DNA of 9,561 nucleotides from Candidatus Kapaibacterium sp. (lineage in GTDB: Bacteria > Bacteroidota > Ignavibacteria > Kapaibacteriales > UBA2268): NCBI GenBank assembly GCA_938038165.1, contig CALHRB010000117.1, positions 1-9,561 on the forward strand, in the 5' to 3' direction. Position 1 is the first letter of the stretch. Each line of letters opens with the position of its first letter. The notes under the pieces are model-generated. The model had not been told where the DNA came from, did no database searches, and was given only the letters and a program-made list of their open reading frames with translations. The position numbers and the translations under genes were made by a program. Below, piece after piece: positions 1 to 6,525 of the stretch.

Positions 1-489
1 ATTTCCTATGATAGCAAAATTCTTATTGGTTTGCAAATCCTCATTTGTTAAGGCTCTTCCTTCCAGGATTGTAATATTATTATTGTAGAAATACTCTTCA
101 TCAGTTCCTATCAAAGTAACATCTGGATCCGTTGAATAATTCAAAAACTTGATTGTATTAAATGAAGAAGAACTGAATCCACTAATAAATCTTGTTGATG
201 TTAAAATTTTTTTTAATTCTCTTAATTGTGAATACGTTATAGGCTTTCTGTTTCTGTATTTCCTCCAGTTTTGACCTGTTACTATACTTGGAGTTCGCTT
301 TATTGAAAAAGTATTCTCGCCTAAAGTAATCATTTCATTTGTTACTGCATTATCAATTGATTTGATTAATACTCCAGTTCCCATAAGTGCAAAAACTCCG
401 ATTGAAATGCTAAGCAATGTTAAAAAAGCCCTAAGTTTATTCACTCTGACTGAGTCAAAAGCAAGATATATGCTCTCTAAAATATTCAT
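1..489 (-). CDS. MacB-like ABC transporter permease, second paralogue (partial, C-terminus beyond the window)
   Basis: The frame is open from an ATG at 489 to the left edge, giving the first 163 residues of a protein. An N-terminal amphipathic stretch with 'NKLRAFLT' leads into one membrane helix (about residues 22-42). The start of a periplasmic MacB-type domain follows. This is the layout of FtsX/MacB-family permeases (usually about 400 residues), so the FtsX domain with the last three helices should lie outside the window. It is a paralogue of the gene just upstream: both carry NW-x5-RKPIT (residues 74-85 here) and a later 'IGT..EY' (127-133). The start is supported by AAGGA five bases upstream, overlapping the previous stop codon; the gap between the genes is 8 bases. 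It probably pairs with the upstream permease as the second half of the inner-membrane exporter. The family call is firm, the heterodimer is inference and the substrate is unknown. Confidence 0.85.
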   Translation of the reverse strand, partial: MNILESIYLAFDSVRVNKLRAFLTLLSISIGVFALMGTGVLIKSIDNAVTNEMITLGENTFSIKRTPSIVTGQNWRKYRNRKPITYSQLRELKKILTSTRFISGFSSSSFNTIKFLNYSTDPDVTLIGTDEEYFYNNNITILEGRALTNEDLQTNKNFAIIGN

Positions 490-494
490 TTTTT

Positions 495-499
495 TCCTT
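495..499 (-). promoter_or_regulatory. Ribosome binding site of the second permease
   Basis: AAGGA lies five bases before the ATG at 489 and shares its first two bases with the TAA stop of the preceding permease. This fixes the start and suggests translational coupling of the two permease genes, which would favour equal amounts of each. Confidence 0.6.
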
Positions 500-1754
500 A
501 TTCAAACCTCAATGATTCAACAGGATCAAGCTTTGAAGCCCTTAATGCAGGTAATAATCCTGCCAAAATTCCAACAAAAATTGAAACAATTGAGGCTATT
601 ATTATAAGTCTCATTGGTAAATAAGGCAACAAAAACTCAGTTGATGGAAAAATTGTTGGGAGAAAAGTTGCAACAAAATAGATTAAAACAGAGCAGAACA
701 GGAATGAAAAAATAGCTCCAATCAAACAAAGAAACGATGATTCCGCCAAAAATTGAGCTAAAATTATAAGCCGTTTGGCACCGAGAGCCTTTCTGATGCC
801 AATTTCTTTAGTGCGTTCAACAACAGAAACAAACATAATATTCATAATTCCAATCAAACCGACAACAAATGATAAAACAGTCAGACCAATTCCTATCCCC
901 CAAACATAAAGCCTCAAACTCTCGACACTTTTCTCGAAGGCTTTTGTTTCATTAATTGAAAAATCGTCTTCTTGCCAGGGTTTCAAATTTCTTATCATTC
1001 TCATTGCACCAATAGTTTCGGCTCTAGCAAGATCAAGATTGCTTTCGCTTCCAGCTTTTACTGCAATTGAAACCGACCTCCTAAAATTTCCAAAAAGTCC
1101 AACAAAAGAGTTTATGGGTATATATATTTGATTATCTAAAAAATCTATCAGTATTGTTGATTGCTTCTTGACCACGCCTATTATCTTGAATTTTTTTCCG
1201 TTAATTTTTATAACCTGTCCTATGCCATCATTTTTAGGAAAAAGAGTTTTGTTTACTCCATAACCCAAAACAACAACATTTGAGCTTTGGCTTTCTTCGA
1301 AAACAGAAAAAAAACGACCGTTGATAACAGTGCCACCGGGGGTTTGACCATATTCCGATTTAGTTCCAATCACTGATATACCTGAAAGCTTATCGTTCTT
1401 GAAAACTATAGTGGAGTTCCATTTTCGGGCTACAGGAACAACTATTTCTGCACTTTCTAAAACTTTGCTTAATTCATCAGCTTGATTCAAAGTAATTGGC
1501 TTTCTTGCGGCTAATAATTTCCAGTTCTTTCCTCCTGACCAATCCCATTGATCAACATAAATCATATCAACTCCAATGAGATTGAAAGTTTCTTCAACTG
1601 CTCGATCTAATCCACTTAAAAACCAACCCATTAAAATTACAAATGAGACGCCAATAACAACCCCCAGCGAAGCAAGAATAGATCTTAGCTTATTTGCCAA
1701 TATTGATCTTGTTGCTTCTTTAATTATTTCAAATATTTCGGGGATTTTCAACAT
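498..1754 (-). CDS. MacB-like ABC transporter permease (FtsX domain), first paralogue
   Basis: A 418-residue inner-membrane permease of the MacB/LolC/FtsX superfamily with no fused ATPase. The N-terminus has 'NKLRSILASLGVVIGV' entering TM1 (about 24-46). A periplasmic MacB-type core domain (about 50-270) follows, then three more helices (about 283-308, 340-365, 382-402) forming the FtsX domain. 'GIMNIMFVSVVERTKEIGIRKALGA' (302-326) is the hallmark after TM2 that contacts the ATPase. The C-terminus 'PALRASKLDPVESLR' is also typical. Family members act by mechanotransmission: ATP hydrolysis in the cytoplasm moves the periplasmic domain and drives substrate through an adaptor and TolC. It lies 10 bases after the ATPase gene and 8 bases before a paralogous permease. 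Its start has no clear SD site, but ATG at 1754 gives the normal N-terminus. The family call is very secure; the substrate is not determinable. Confidence 0.95.
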   Translation of the reverse strand: MLKIPEIFEIIKEATRSILANKLRSILASLGVVIGVSFVILMGWFLSGLDRAVEETFNLIGVDMIYVDQWDWSGGKNWKLLAARKPITLNQADELSKVLESAEIVVPVARKWNSTIVFKNDKLSGISVIGTKSEYGQTPGGTVINGRFFSVFEESQSSNVVVLGYGVNKTLFPKNDGIGQVIKINGKKFKIIGVVKKQSTILIDFLDNQIYIPINSFVGLFGNFRRSVSIAVKAGSESNLDLARAETIGAMRMIRNLKPWQEDDFSINETKAFEKSVESLRLYVWGIGIGLTVLSFVVGLIGIMNIMFVSVVERTKEIGIRKALGAKRLIILAQFLAESSFLCLIGAIFSFLFCSVLIYFVATFLPTIFPSTEFLLPYLPMRLIIIASIVSIFVGILAGLLPALRASKLDPVESLRFE

Positions 1755-1764
1755 AAATAATTTA

Positions 1765-2472
1765 TCATTTACTTACATCGGTAATAGTTTCAATTTTACC
1801 ATCTAGTAATTTTATTATTTTGTTTGCGTGCCTGGCTATATGCTCCTCGTGGGTTACAAGTATAATCGTATTGCCTAATTTCCATAAATCATTAAATAAA
1901 GCCATAATTTCTTCACCTGTCTTAGTATCAAGATTTCCAGTGGGCTCGTCAGCTAAAATTATAGAAGGCCGATTAACTAAAGCTCGAGCAATAGCAACCC
2001 TTTGCCTTTGACCACCTGAAAGTTCATTTGGTTTGTGCTCCATCCTATCGGAAAGTCCGACATTTCTCAGCGCTACCTTGGCTGCTTCAATTCTCTCAGA
2101 GCTTTTCACACCTGCATAAATCAATGGCAATTCTACATTTTTTAGAGCAGTTGCTCTTGACAATAAGTTAAAAGTCTGGAAGACAAATCCTATTTGTTTG
2201 TTTCTTATTGATGCAAGCTCATTATCAGTCATTTCGCTTACATTTATGCCATTAAAATAATACTTCCCACTGGTTGGAGTGTCTAAGCACCCCAAAATAT
2301 TCATCAAAGTTGATTTTCCTGAACCCGATGGTCCCATAATTGCAAGATACTCATTCTTTTGAATATCAAGGTTTATATTCTTCAAAGCATGGACCTTTTC
2401 TTCTCCCATCTGATATATTTTTGTTATACCATCAAGGTGGATCATTGAATTATTTAAGTTGCCTGCTTCCAT
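1765..2472 (-). CDS. ABC transporter ATP-binding protein, MacB/LolD class
   Basis: A 235-residue cytoplasmic ATPase that would power the two permeases encoded next to it. All the motifs of an active nucleotide-binding domain are present: Walker A GPSGSGKST (47-55), Q-loop Gln99, signature LSGGQ (151-155), Walker B IILADEP (171-177, catalytic Glu176), D-loop NLDT (180-183) and H-loop His208. The length and the 'DEPTGNLD' wording fit the LolD/MacB/SalX class of lipoprotein and drug exporters. There is no fused permease, so the exporter is a split MacB. ATG at 2472 is the first start in frame; the Met at residue 10 is an alternative that would lose only a non-conserved leader. It lies 11 bases after the adaptor gene and 10 bases before the first permease, both short A/T-rich spacers without a clear SD site. 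The nearest relatives by operon are MacB and LolD; the cargo is unknown. Confidence 0.96.
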   Translation of the reverse strand: MEAGNLNNSMIHLDGITKIYQMGEEKVHALKNINLDIQKNEYLAIMGPSGSGKSTLMNILGCLDTPTSGKYYFNGINVSEMTDNELASIRNKQIGFVFQTFNLLSRATALKNVELPLIYAGVKSSERIEAAKVALRNVGLSDRMEHKPNELSGGQRQRVAIARALVNRPSIILADEPTGNLDTKTGEEIMALFNDLWKLGNTIILVTHEEHIARHANKIIKLLDGKIETITDVSK

Positions 2473-2483
2473 CTTTTTTATTT

Positions 2484-3758
2484 TTATTTTTTTTGTTTGC
2501 TTTTGACACTATCAATTTTAATGATTGAACCATCTTGCAATAATCTACTCACAGCAAGATAATTACCAGTAACTATTTCATCTCCCTCCTGAAGCCCTTC
2601 GATAATTTCAATGAAACCTTTATCGCTTATACCTGTTTTGACATTTACCTGCTTAACCCTATTATCTTTTTTTAAAAAAACCACTGATTGAATCCTTTGT
2701 TGATTTTTCTTTTTTTCGCTGTCTTCATCTACTTTTTTCAATTCAATATCTCCATCCGCACCAATGTCATCAGGTTTAGGTTCTCTGACCGTAACTGACT
2801 GCAATGGAATAGCTAAAACATTATTTCTGGTTTCAGTATTTATCTCAACATTACAACTCATACCCGGTCGTAATTTTACCTCTTTGTCAAGAAGTCTGAT
2901 TTTGACTTTAAAATTTATTACTTGATCTTGGGTACCTTGCTGAGAAATTATGGCAGAATGCCCAACTTCTGTAACTATTCCCTTATAAGTTTTCTCGCTA
3001 AAAGCATCTATTTCGACTTTGGCAGTGTCTCCAACTTTAACAAGGACAACATCGTTTTCATCAACTTCGACAATTGCATTCATAATATTTAAATCACTGA
3101 TTCTCATCATCTCCGTACCAGCCATTTGAGCTGTTCCCACAACTTTTTCACCTTTTTGAACTGTTAAAGATGTTACAATTCCATTTATTGGTGAAGTGAT
3201 AACAGTTCTTGAAGCGGTCTTTTCAGCTTGACGAAGATTAGCAAGAGATTGTTCATATCTGGAAAGTGAAACAGAGTAACTGGAATTTGCTTTATCGAAA
3301 TTCGTTTTTGCAAGCTCAAATTCTTGTTTAGAAGCGAATTCCTTTTTAAATAAATCAGTAGTTCGTTTCAATTCATTTTCAGCTCTTTCTAATTCAGCTT
3401 TTGCTATCTGTATTTCAAATTTGGCAGAATTGGCAGCGGCTTTAAACTGTTCAAGTTGGGTTTCGAGAATGTCCGGTTTAATTCTGACAAGTAGCTGTCC
3501 TGCTCTGACGGTATCCCCTTCTTTTACTCCAAGAAACTGAATTTCCCCACTAGTTTCAGATGAAATTTTTACTTCAATTTCAGGTTCGATTTTGCCAACC
3601 GCTGAAACAGTCTGACTTATTGTCTTTCTCTCGACTTTAGCTGTTGTAACAGCTATTGCCTGATCACTCTTATTAAATATGAAGAATAACGAGATAACAA
3701 TAACAAGCATAACAAAAATGACTGTAAATATCCATATTTTTGTTTTTTTCCTTTTCAT
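2484..3758 (-). CDS. Periplasmic adaptor (membrane fusion protein), HlyD/MacA family
   Basis: A 424-residue adaptor linking the inner-membrane permeases to an outer-membrane channel. A lysine-rich start and one hydrophobic helix (about 8-28) anchor it in the inner membrane with the rest in the periplasm; there is no lipobox cysteine. The domain order is that of MacA/AcrA. A first half-lipoyl segment (about 58-95, 'GEIQFLGVKEGDTVRAGQLLVRI') precedes a coiled-coil hairpin (about 97-182) that would dock on TolC. The second half-lipoyl segment (about 184-215, 'TSPINGIVTSLTVQKGEKV') leads to a beta-barrel (about 225-305) and a membrane-proximal domain (about 310-412). A highly charged stretch (about 326-354) splits the membrane-proximal part and looks like a flexible insertion. 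The start is supported by AGAGGA overlapping the stop codon of the RDD gene 7 bases upstream. The position between the RDD and ATPase genes fits a MacA role. Confidence 0.95.
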   Translation of the reverse strand: MKRKKTKIWIFTVIFVMLVIVISLFFIFNKSDQAIAVTTAKVERKTISQTVSAVGKIEPEIEVKISSETSGEIQFLGVKEGDTVRAGQLLVRIKPDILETQLEQFKAAANSAKFEIQIAKAELERAENELKRTTDLFKKEFASKQEFELAKTNFDKANSSYSVSLSRYEQSLANLRQAEKTASRTVITSPINGIVTSLTVQKGEKVVGTAQMAGTEMMRISDLNIMNAIVEVDENDVVLVKVGDTAKVEIDAFSEKTYKGIVTEVGHSAIISQQGTQDQVINFKVKIRLLDKEVKLRPGMSCNVEINTETRNNVLAIPLQSVTVREPKPDDIGADGDIELKKVDEDSEKKKNQQRIQSVVFLKKDNRVKQVNVKTGISDKGFIEIIEGLQEGDEIVTGNYLAVSRLLQDGSIIKIDSVKSKQKK

Positions 3759-3761
3759 AAA

Positions 3762-3767
3762 TCCTCT
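3762..3767 (-). promoter_or_regulatory. Ribosome binding site of the adaptor gene
   Basis: AGAGGA lies three bases before the ATG at 3758 and overlaps the TAG stop of the RDD gene. The spacing is short but the match is good. The overlap with the stop codon suggests coupled translation of the RDD protein and the adaptor. Confidence 0.5.
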
Positions 3768-4461
3768 AATTATTTTCTTTTAAATCTTTTAGTTTATAAA
3801 CTGCAGTTCCTGATATTATATCGTGAAGTGCTTGCCTCTTATAGGAGAAGACAAATAAAAATCCAATCGCTACAACTAAGAAAACAAGAAATGTTAGTAA
3901 ATATAGCGTTGTGTTCTTTGTCAGTAAAGATATAATTAAAACAAGATAAAAGCTATGCTTGATTAAGAACCGAATAATTAGCTTCCCATAATCAGAGTGT
4001 TGAGCATCGGCAGTTCCAATTCTTAGCCTTAGAATTAGCTTACCCGGACTACCTGCTAAAAGCACTTCGGTTAGATAATAGCATAAAGTAAATAAAGTTG
4101 AAAAAAGATAGTAAAACATAATATTTTCAAAGAAGAAATCCATTGCTTCTTTGAGCATATCAGGATCTGTTTGTGCTTCTTTTAAAATTTCGTTGAATTG
4201 ATTAATCAGTTCGTTAAAATCTGAAAATTGCATTATTAATGTTGTTATCAGCCAAAGAATAACAAAATCTATTAGAACCGCAGCAAACCTTAATCCAAAT
4301 CCTTGTCTGATTTCAATTGGATTTTTAAGAAGTGGAGATTGTAAATTAATAATTTGTTGCTTTTCTTCCTCGCTCATTCTTGTATAACAATCTTTACAGA
4401 TTGTTTCGGTTGCAAAGTAGTACATGGAAGTGTATTCGTTGCCACATTTTTCACATTTCAT
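3766..4461 (-). CDS. RDD-family membrane protein with N-terminal zinc ribbon
   Basis: A 231-residue inner-membrane protein of unknown function. The first 26 residues form a probable zinc-binding knuckle pair, CxxC-x15-CxxC (Cys3, Cys6, Cys22, Cys25), followed by a charged linker. The rest is an RDD domain: 'GLRFAAVLIDF' (56-66, family Arg58 and Asp65) entering TM1, then helices at about 113-133, 165-182 and 186-206. 'GSPGKLILRLRI' (137-148) and 'KRQALHDIISGTAVYK' (208-223) are the other conserved family stretches. A polar, acidic loop (about 80-110) separates TM1 and TM2. RDD proteins have been linked to ion transport in a few cases, but most are uncharacterised. The gene sits 13 bases after the TolC-like gene and 7 bases before the adaptor gene, so it is co-transcribed with the exporter. 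An accessory or assembly role in the pump is possible but unproven. Its start lacks a clear SD site. Confidence 0.88.
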   Translation of the reverse strand: MKCEKCGNEYTSMYYFATETICKDCYTRMSEEEKQQIINLQSPLLKNPIEIRQGFGLRFAAVLIDFVILWLITTLIMQFSDFNELINQFNEILKEAQTDPDMLKEAMDFFFENIMFYYLFSTLFTLCYYLTEVLLAGSPGKLILRLRIGTADAQHSDYGKLIIRFLIKHSFYLVLIISLLTKNTTLYLLTFLVFLVVAIGFLFVFSYKRQALHDIISGTAVYKLKDLKENN

Positions 4462-4474
4462 AGTTTTTTCTGAT

Positions 4475-5848
4475 TTATTGTTCCAAATTACCTATTGAAT
4501 AAAGAACTTCCTTCTGTGCATTAAAGTAATTATAGAAAGCTGTAATGCGATTTATTTTTGCGTTAATAAACATATTATTAGCGTAATAATAATCTGTTAT
4601 ATTAATAGTTCCAACTCTAAATCTTTCTTCTGCACTTTCAAAAGACTTTTCGGAGGATAACAAAGCCCTTTCTGCAATTTCAATTTGTTTTTCTGCAGCC
4701 TCTAAATTCAAAAAAGCAGTTTTCACTTCCTTCTTGATTTTTTGTATAATGCTAGTTTTTTCGATTTCTTTTTGCTCAAATACCGCTCTGGCGGCTTGGA
4801 CCTGATTGTTTGTCCTGAAATTATCAAAAATTGGAACCTGAAGGTTCAAACCAATATAAGATCTACCCAATTCTGAAAATTTAGTCAAATCATTGTTAGT
4901 CCAGCTCCAACCACCTATCGCCGAAAGTATAGGATAATACTGACTATTAGCCACATTCATCTGCAATTGTGCTGCGGAGATTGAATAGTTAGCTGCCTGA
5001 ACATCCAGACGCTGTTTTATGGCTCTATCGGTTGCTGATTCAATACTTCCAATTTCTTTACGAAAATTATCAATATTGTGGTCTTTTATGGATTTTGGGT
5101 AGCCATCATCAGAGAAATCTGAATCAGCATCAGGATTTAATCCCATCAGTGCCAAAAGATTAGCCGAAGCCAATTTGTAATCATTTTCAGCTTTCAATAA
5201 TTCAAGCTCACGATTCGAAATCTCAGTTTCTTGGGTGTAGATATTTGTGATTGGAATAAGACCAGCTTCATATTGGGCTTTTAATTTCAAGTAATCCTTT
5301 TTTGCCAGATCAAGATTTTCCTGCCTGAGGCTTATTATTTGCTTCGTCCTGAGCACCTCGGTAAATTGACGGTAAATGTTTAGTATTACAGTCTTGCTGA
5401 TTTGCTGATTATTATAATAAATATTATTCAGATTATCTTTTGTCCGATTATAATTTGATTCCCTTGAAAAACCGTTAAAAATAACATAAGATGCACCAGC
5501 ATTAATACGATAAGAATTAGGATCAGTTGTTGGCAAAGGGATAATTTGTCCCCCAACATTAACAGTTTTTCCACCTTCGGAGTTTAATTGCCTGGTATAA
5601 CCCATTGATAAATCGACAGAAGGGAGGAATTCACCAAAAGCTGCCGCTATTTCAGCTCCGGCAGATTTATATCTTGATTCGGCTGATAAAATATCGGGAT
5701 TATATTTTAACGCATATTCTATACAATCATTGACTTTCAAAAAATATTTGCCACTATTAGCTTTAAGACTATTAAGATCTTGCCCGTAAGAACTAATAGT
5801 TAATTGAATTAACAACATAAAATGAACAGAAAATAAAATTCTTTTCAT
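4475..5848 (-). CDS. TolC-like outer-membrane efflux protein (OEP family)
   Basis: A 457-residue outer-membrane channel and first gene of the exporter operon. A Sec signal peptide (MKRILF, hydrophobic to about residue 20, likely cut after SYG22) is followed by two homologous OEP halves (about 38-236 and 270-452). The internal repeat is visible: 'YVIFNGFSRESN' (121-132) matches 'VPIFDNFRTNNQ' (338-349), the beta-strand regions. 'QYEAGLIPITNIYTQETEI' (192-210) matches 'RFRVGTINITDYYYANNMF' (409-427), in the helical regions. There is no lipobox Cys after the signal peptide. Trimers of this family form a beta-barrel plus a long periplasmic alpha-tunnel that meets an adaptor, here the HlyD-like protein encoded two genes downstream. 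The ATG at 5848 gives a full signal peptide and has GGTGA (5852-5856) just upstream, complementary to the usual 16S 3' end. The length is normal for the family. Confidence 0.95.
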   Translation of the reverse strand: MKRILFSVHFMLLIQLTISSYGQDLNSLKANSGKYFLKVNDCIEYALKYNPDILSAESRYKSAGAEIAAAFGEFLPSVDLSMGYTRQLNSEGGKTVNVGGQIIPLPTTDPNSYRINAGASYVIFNGFSRESNYNRTKDNLNNIYYNNQQISKTVILNIYRQFTEVLRTKQIISLRQENLDLAKKDYLKLKAQYEAGLIPITNIYTQETEISNRELELLKAENDYKLASANLLALMGLNPDADSDFSDDGYPKSIKDHNIDNFRKEIGSIESATDRAIKQRLDVQAANYSISAAQLQMNVANSQYYPILSAIGGWSWTNNDLTKFSELGRSYIGLNLQVPIFDNFRTNNQVQAARAVFEQKEIEKTSIIQKIKKEVKTAFLNLEAAEKQIEIAERALLSSEKSFESAEERFRVGTINITDYYYANNMFINAKINRITAFYNYFNAQKEVLYSIGNLEQ

Positions 5849-5851
5849 TAT

Positions 5852-5856
5852 TCACC
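5852..5856 (-). promoter_or_regulatory. Ribosome binding site of the TolC-like gene
   Basis: GGTGA three bases before the ATG at 5848 is complementary to the common TCACC near the 16S rRNA 3' end. This register puts the SD core at the normal distance from the start. It supports the start chosen for the TolC-like protein. Confidence 0.45.
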
Positions 5857-5889
5857 ACAGTTAAAAACTAATAAGCTAATTACGTTAAG

Positions 5890-5895
5890 ATTATA
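5890..5895 (-). promoter_or_regulatory. Candidate -10 box for the exporter operon
   Basis: On the minus strand this reads TATAAT, a perfect sigma-70 type -10 hexamer about 40 bases upstream of the TolC-like start. No good -35 box stands 16-18 bases further upstream, and TA-rich hexamers arise easily by chance here, so this is only a candidate. Confidence 0.25.
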
Positions 5896-5969
5896 AATAT
5901 GTTGCAAGAAAAATCTATACATAATCATAAAAGATGAAACATTTCCTTTTCACTAATATTTTTTTTCTT

Positions 5970-5977
5970 TATTTTTG
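5970..5977 (+). promoter_or_regulatory. Candidate Bacteroidota-type -7 box for nuoJ
   Basis: TATTTTTG matches the TAnnTTTG -7 element described for Bacteroidota primary sigma factors and lies 28 bases before the nuoJ ATG. Nineteen bases upstream is TTTT (5947-5950), one mismatch from the -33 TTTG element. The surrounding T-rich context makes a chance match quite possible. Confidence 0.25.
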
Positions 5978-6005
5978 AAACTTAATACATTATAAAAATA
6001 GTGAT

Positions 6006-6515
6006 ATGAGTTTAACATTTATTTTCTTTGCAGTTCTTTCAATTTTAGCAATAGCAAGCGGTATTGTTACTATCTCATCAAAAAATCCTGTTATCTCTGC
6101 AATGGCTTTGGTTGTCCAATTCTTTATGTTAGCTGGTTTATATCTGACTCTTAATGCACAATTTATTGCCGTCATACAGATTCTGGTTTATGCAGGAGCA
6201 ATTATGGTTTTAGTTGTATTTGTGATTATGCTCCTGAACTTAGGTGATGAAGAAAAATTAAAAGAAAATTTCAATCTTAGGGTGGGTATTGCTATTGCTT
6301 TTGGTGCAGTGTTGCTTATTCAATTTATAATTATATTCCTAAGCCAAAGCTCAGGTATTAAAAGCTTTGCACCTAACTCTATCTCTCAAGGAACTGTCGA
6401 AGGTATTGGTAAAGAACTTTATACAAACTATCTATTACCATTTATTGCAATTTCTATTGTTTTGGTTGCTGCCATTGTTGGTGCAGTTATTTTAGCTAAA
6501 AGAAAAATTGATTAA
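6006..6515 (+). CDS. nuoJ: NADH-quinone oxidoreductase subunit J
   Basis: A 169-residue polytopic membrane protein, subunit J of complex I, which couples NADH (or another donor) oxidation by quinone to ion pumping. Five membrane helices are visible (about 3-22, 30-50, 54-78, 93-113, 142-164). The family hallmarks are 'SSKNPVISAMALV' (24-36) and 'QFIAVIQILVYAGAIMVLVVFVIMLLN' (52-78, shown in the sequence as one continuous helix containing the YAGA bend of the third TM). The length is typical of bacterial NuoJ. ATG at 6006 is the first in-frame start and gives a normal N-terminus; no strong SD site precedes it. nuoK follows 10 bases after the stop. The neighbours are unusual: upstream is a divergent efflux gene rather than nuoI, and no nuoL-N follows nuoK. 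The rest of the complex must be encoded elsewhere if it exists. Confidence 0.95.
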   Translation: MSLTFIFFAVLSILAIASGIVTISSKNPVISAMALVVQFFMLAGLYLTLNAQFIAVIQILVYAGAIMVLVVFVIMLLNLGDEEKLKENFNLRVGIAIAFGAVLLIQFIIIFLSQSSGIKSFAPNSISQGTVEGIGKELYTNYLLPFIAISIVLVAAIVGAVILAKRKID

Positions 6516-6519
6516 GGAG
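6514..6519 (+). promoter_or_regulatory. nuoK: Ribosome binding site deciding the nuoK start
   Basis: AAGGAG, the best SD sequence in the window, lies six bases before the ATG at 6526 and shares its AA with the nuoJ TAA stop. It selects that ATG over the in-frame TTG at 6508, which would overlap nuoJ. It also indicates coupled translation of the two subunits. Confidence 0.8.
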
Positions 6520-6525
6520 TTCAAT

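Larger units (their letters stand above)
5849..6005. promoter_or_regulatory. Divergent intergenic region between the exporter operon and nuoJ
   Basis: These 157 AT-rich bases separate the start codons of two divergent genes and must contain promoters for both sides unless transcripts enter from further away. I see no convincing operator dyad, riboswitch or small RNA. No regulator gene lies in either flanking block, so control of the exporter cannot be read from this window. Confidence 0.7.

Noticed and set aside
362..607. Plus-strand 81-codon reading frame
   Set aside because: It lies antisense across the 3' end of one permease and the 5' end of the next, both strongly supported by family motifs, and its protein has no recognisable feature.
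2473..2500. Long T-rich run as a terminator between adaptor and ATPase genes
   Set aside because: On the coding (minus) strand it is A-rich, encodes the adaptor's lysine-rich tail and the short spacer, and has no preceding GC hairpin.
5990..6175. Minus-strand short frame upstream of the TolC-like gene
   Set aside because: It is antisense to the conserved start of nuoJ and has no start-site support.
6508..6525. TTG start adding six residues to NuoK
   Set aside because: A strong AAGGAG six bases before the ATG at 6526 and the normal NuoK N-terminus favour the shorter form.
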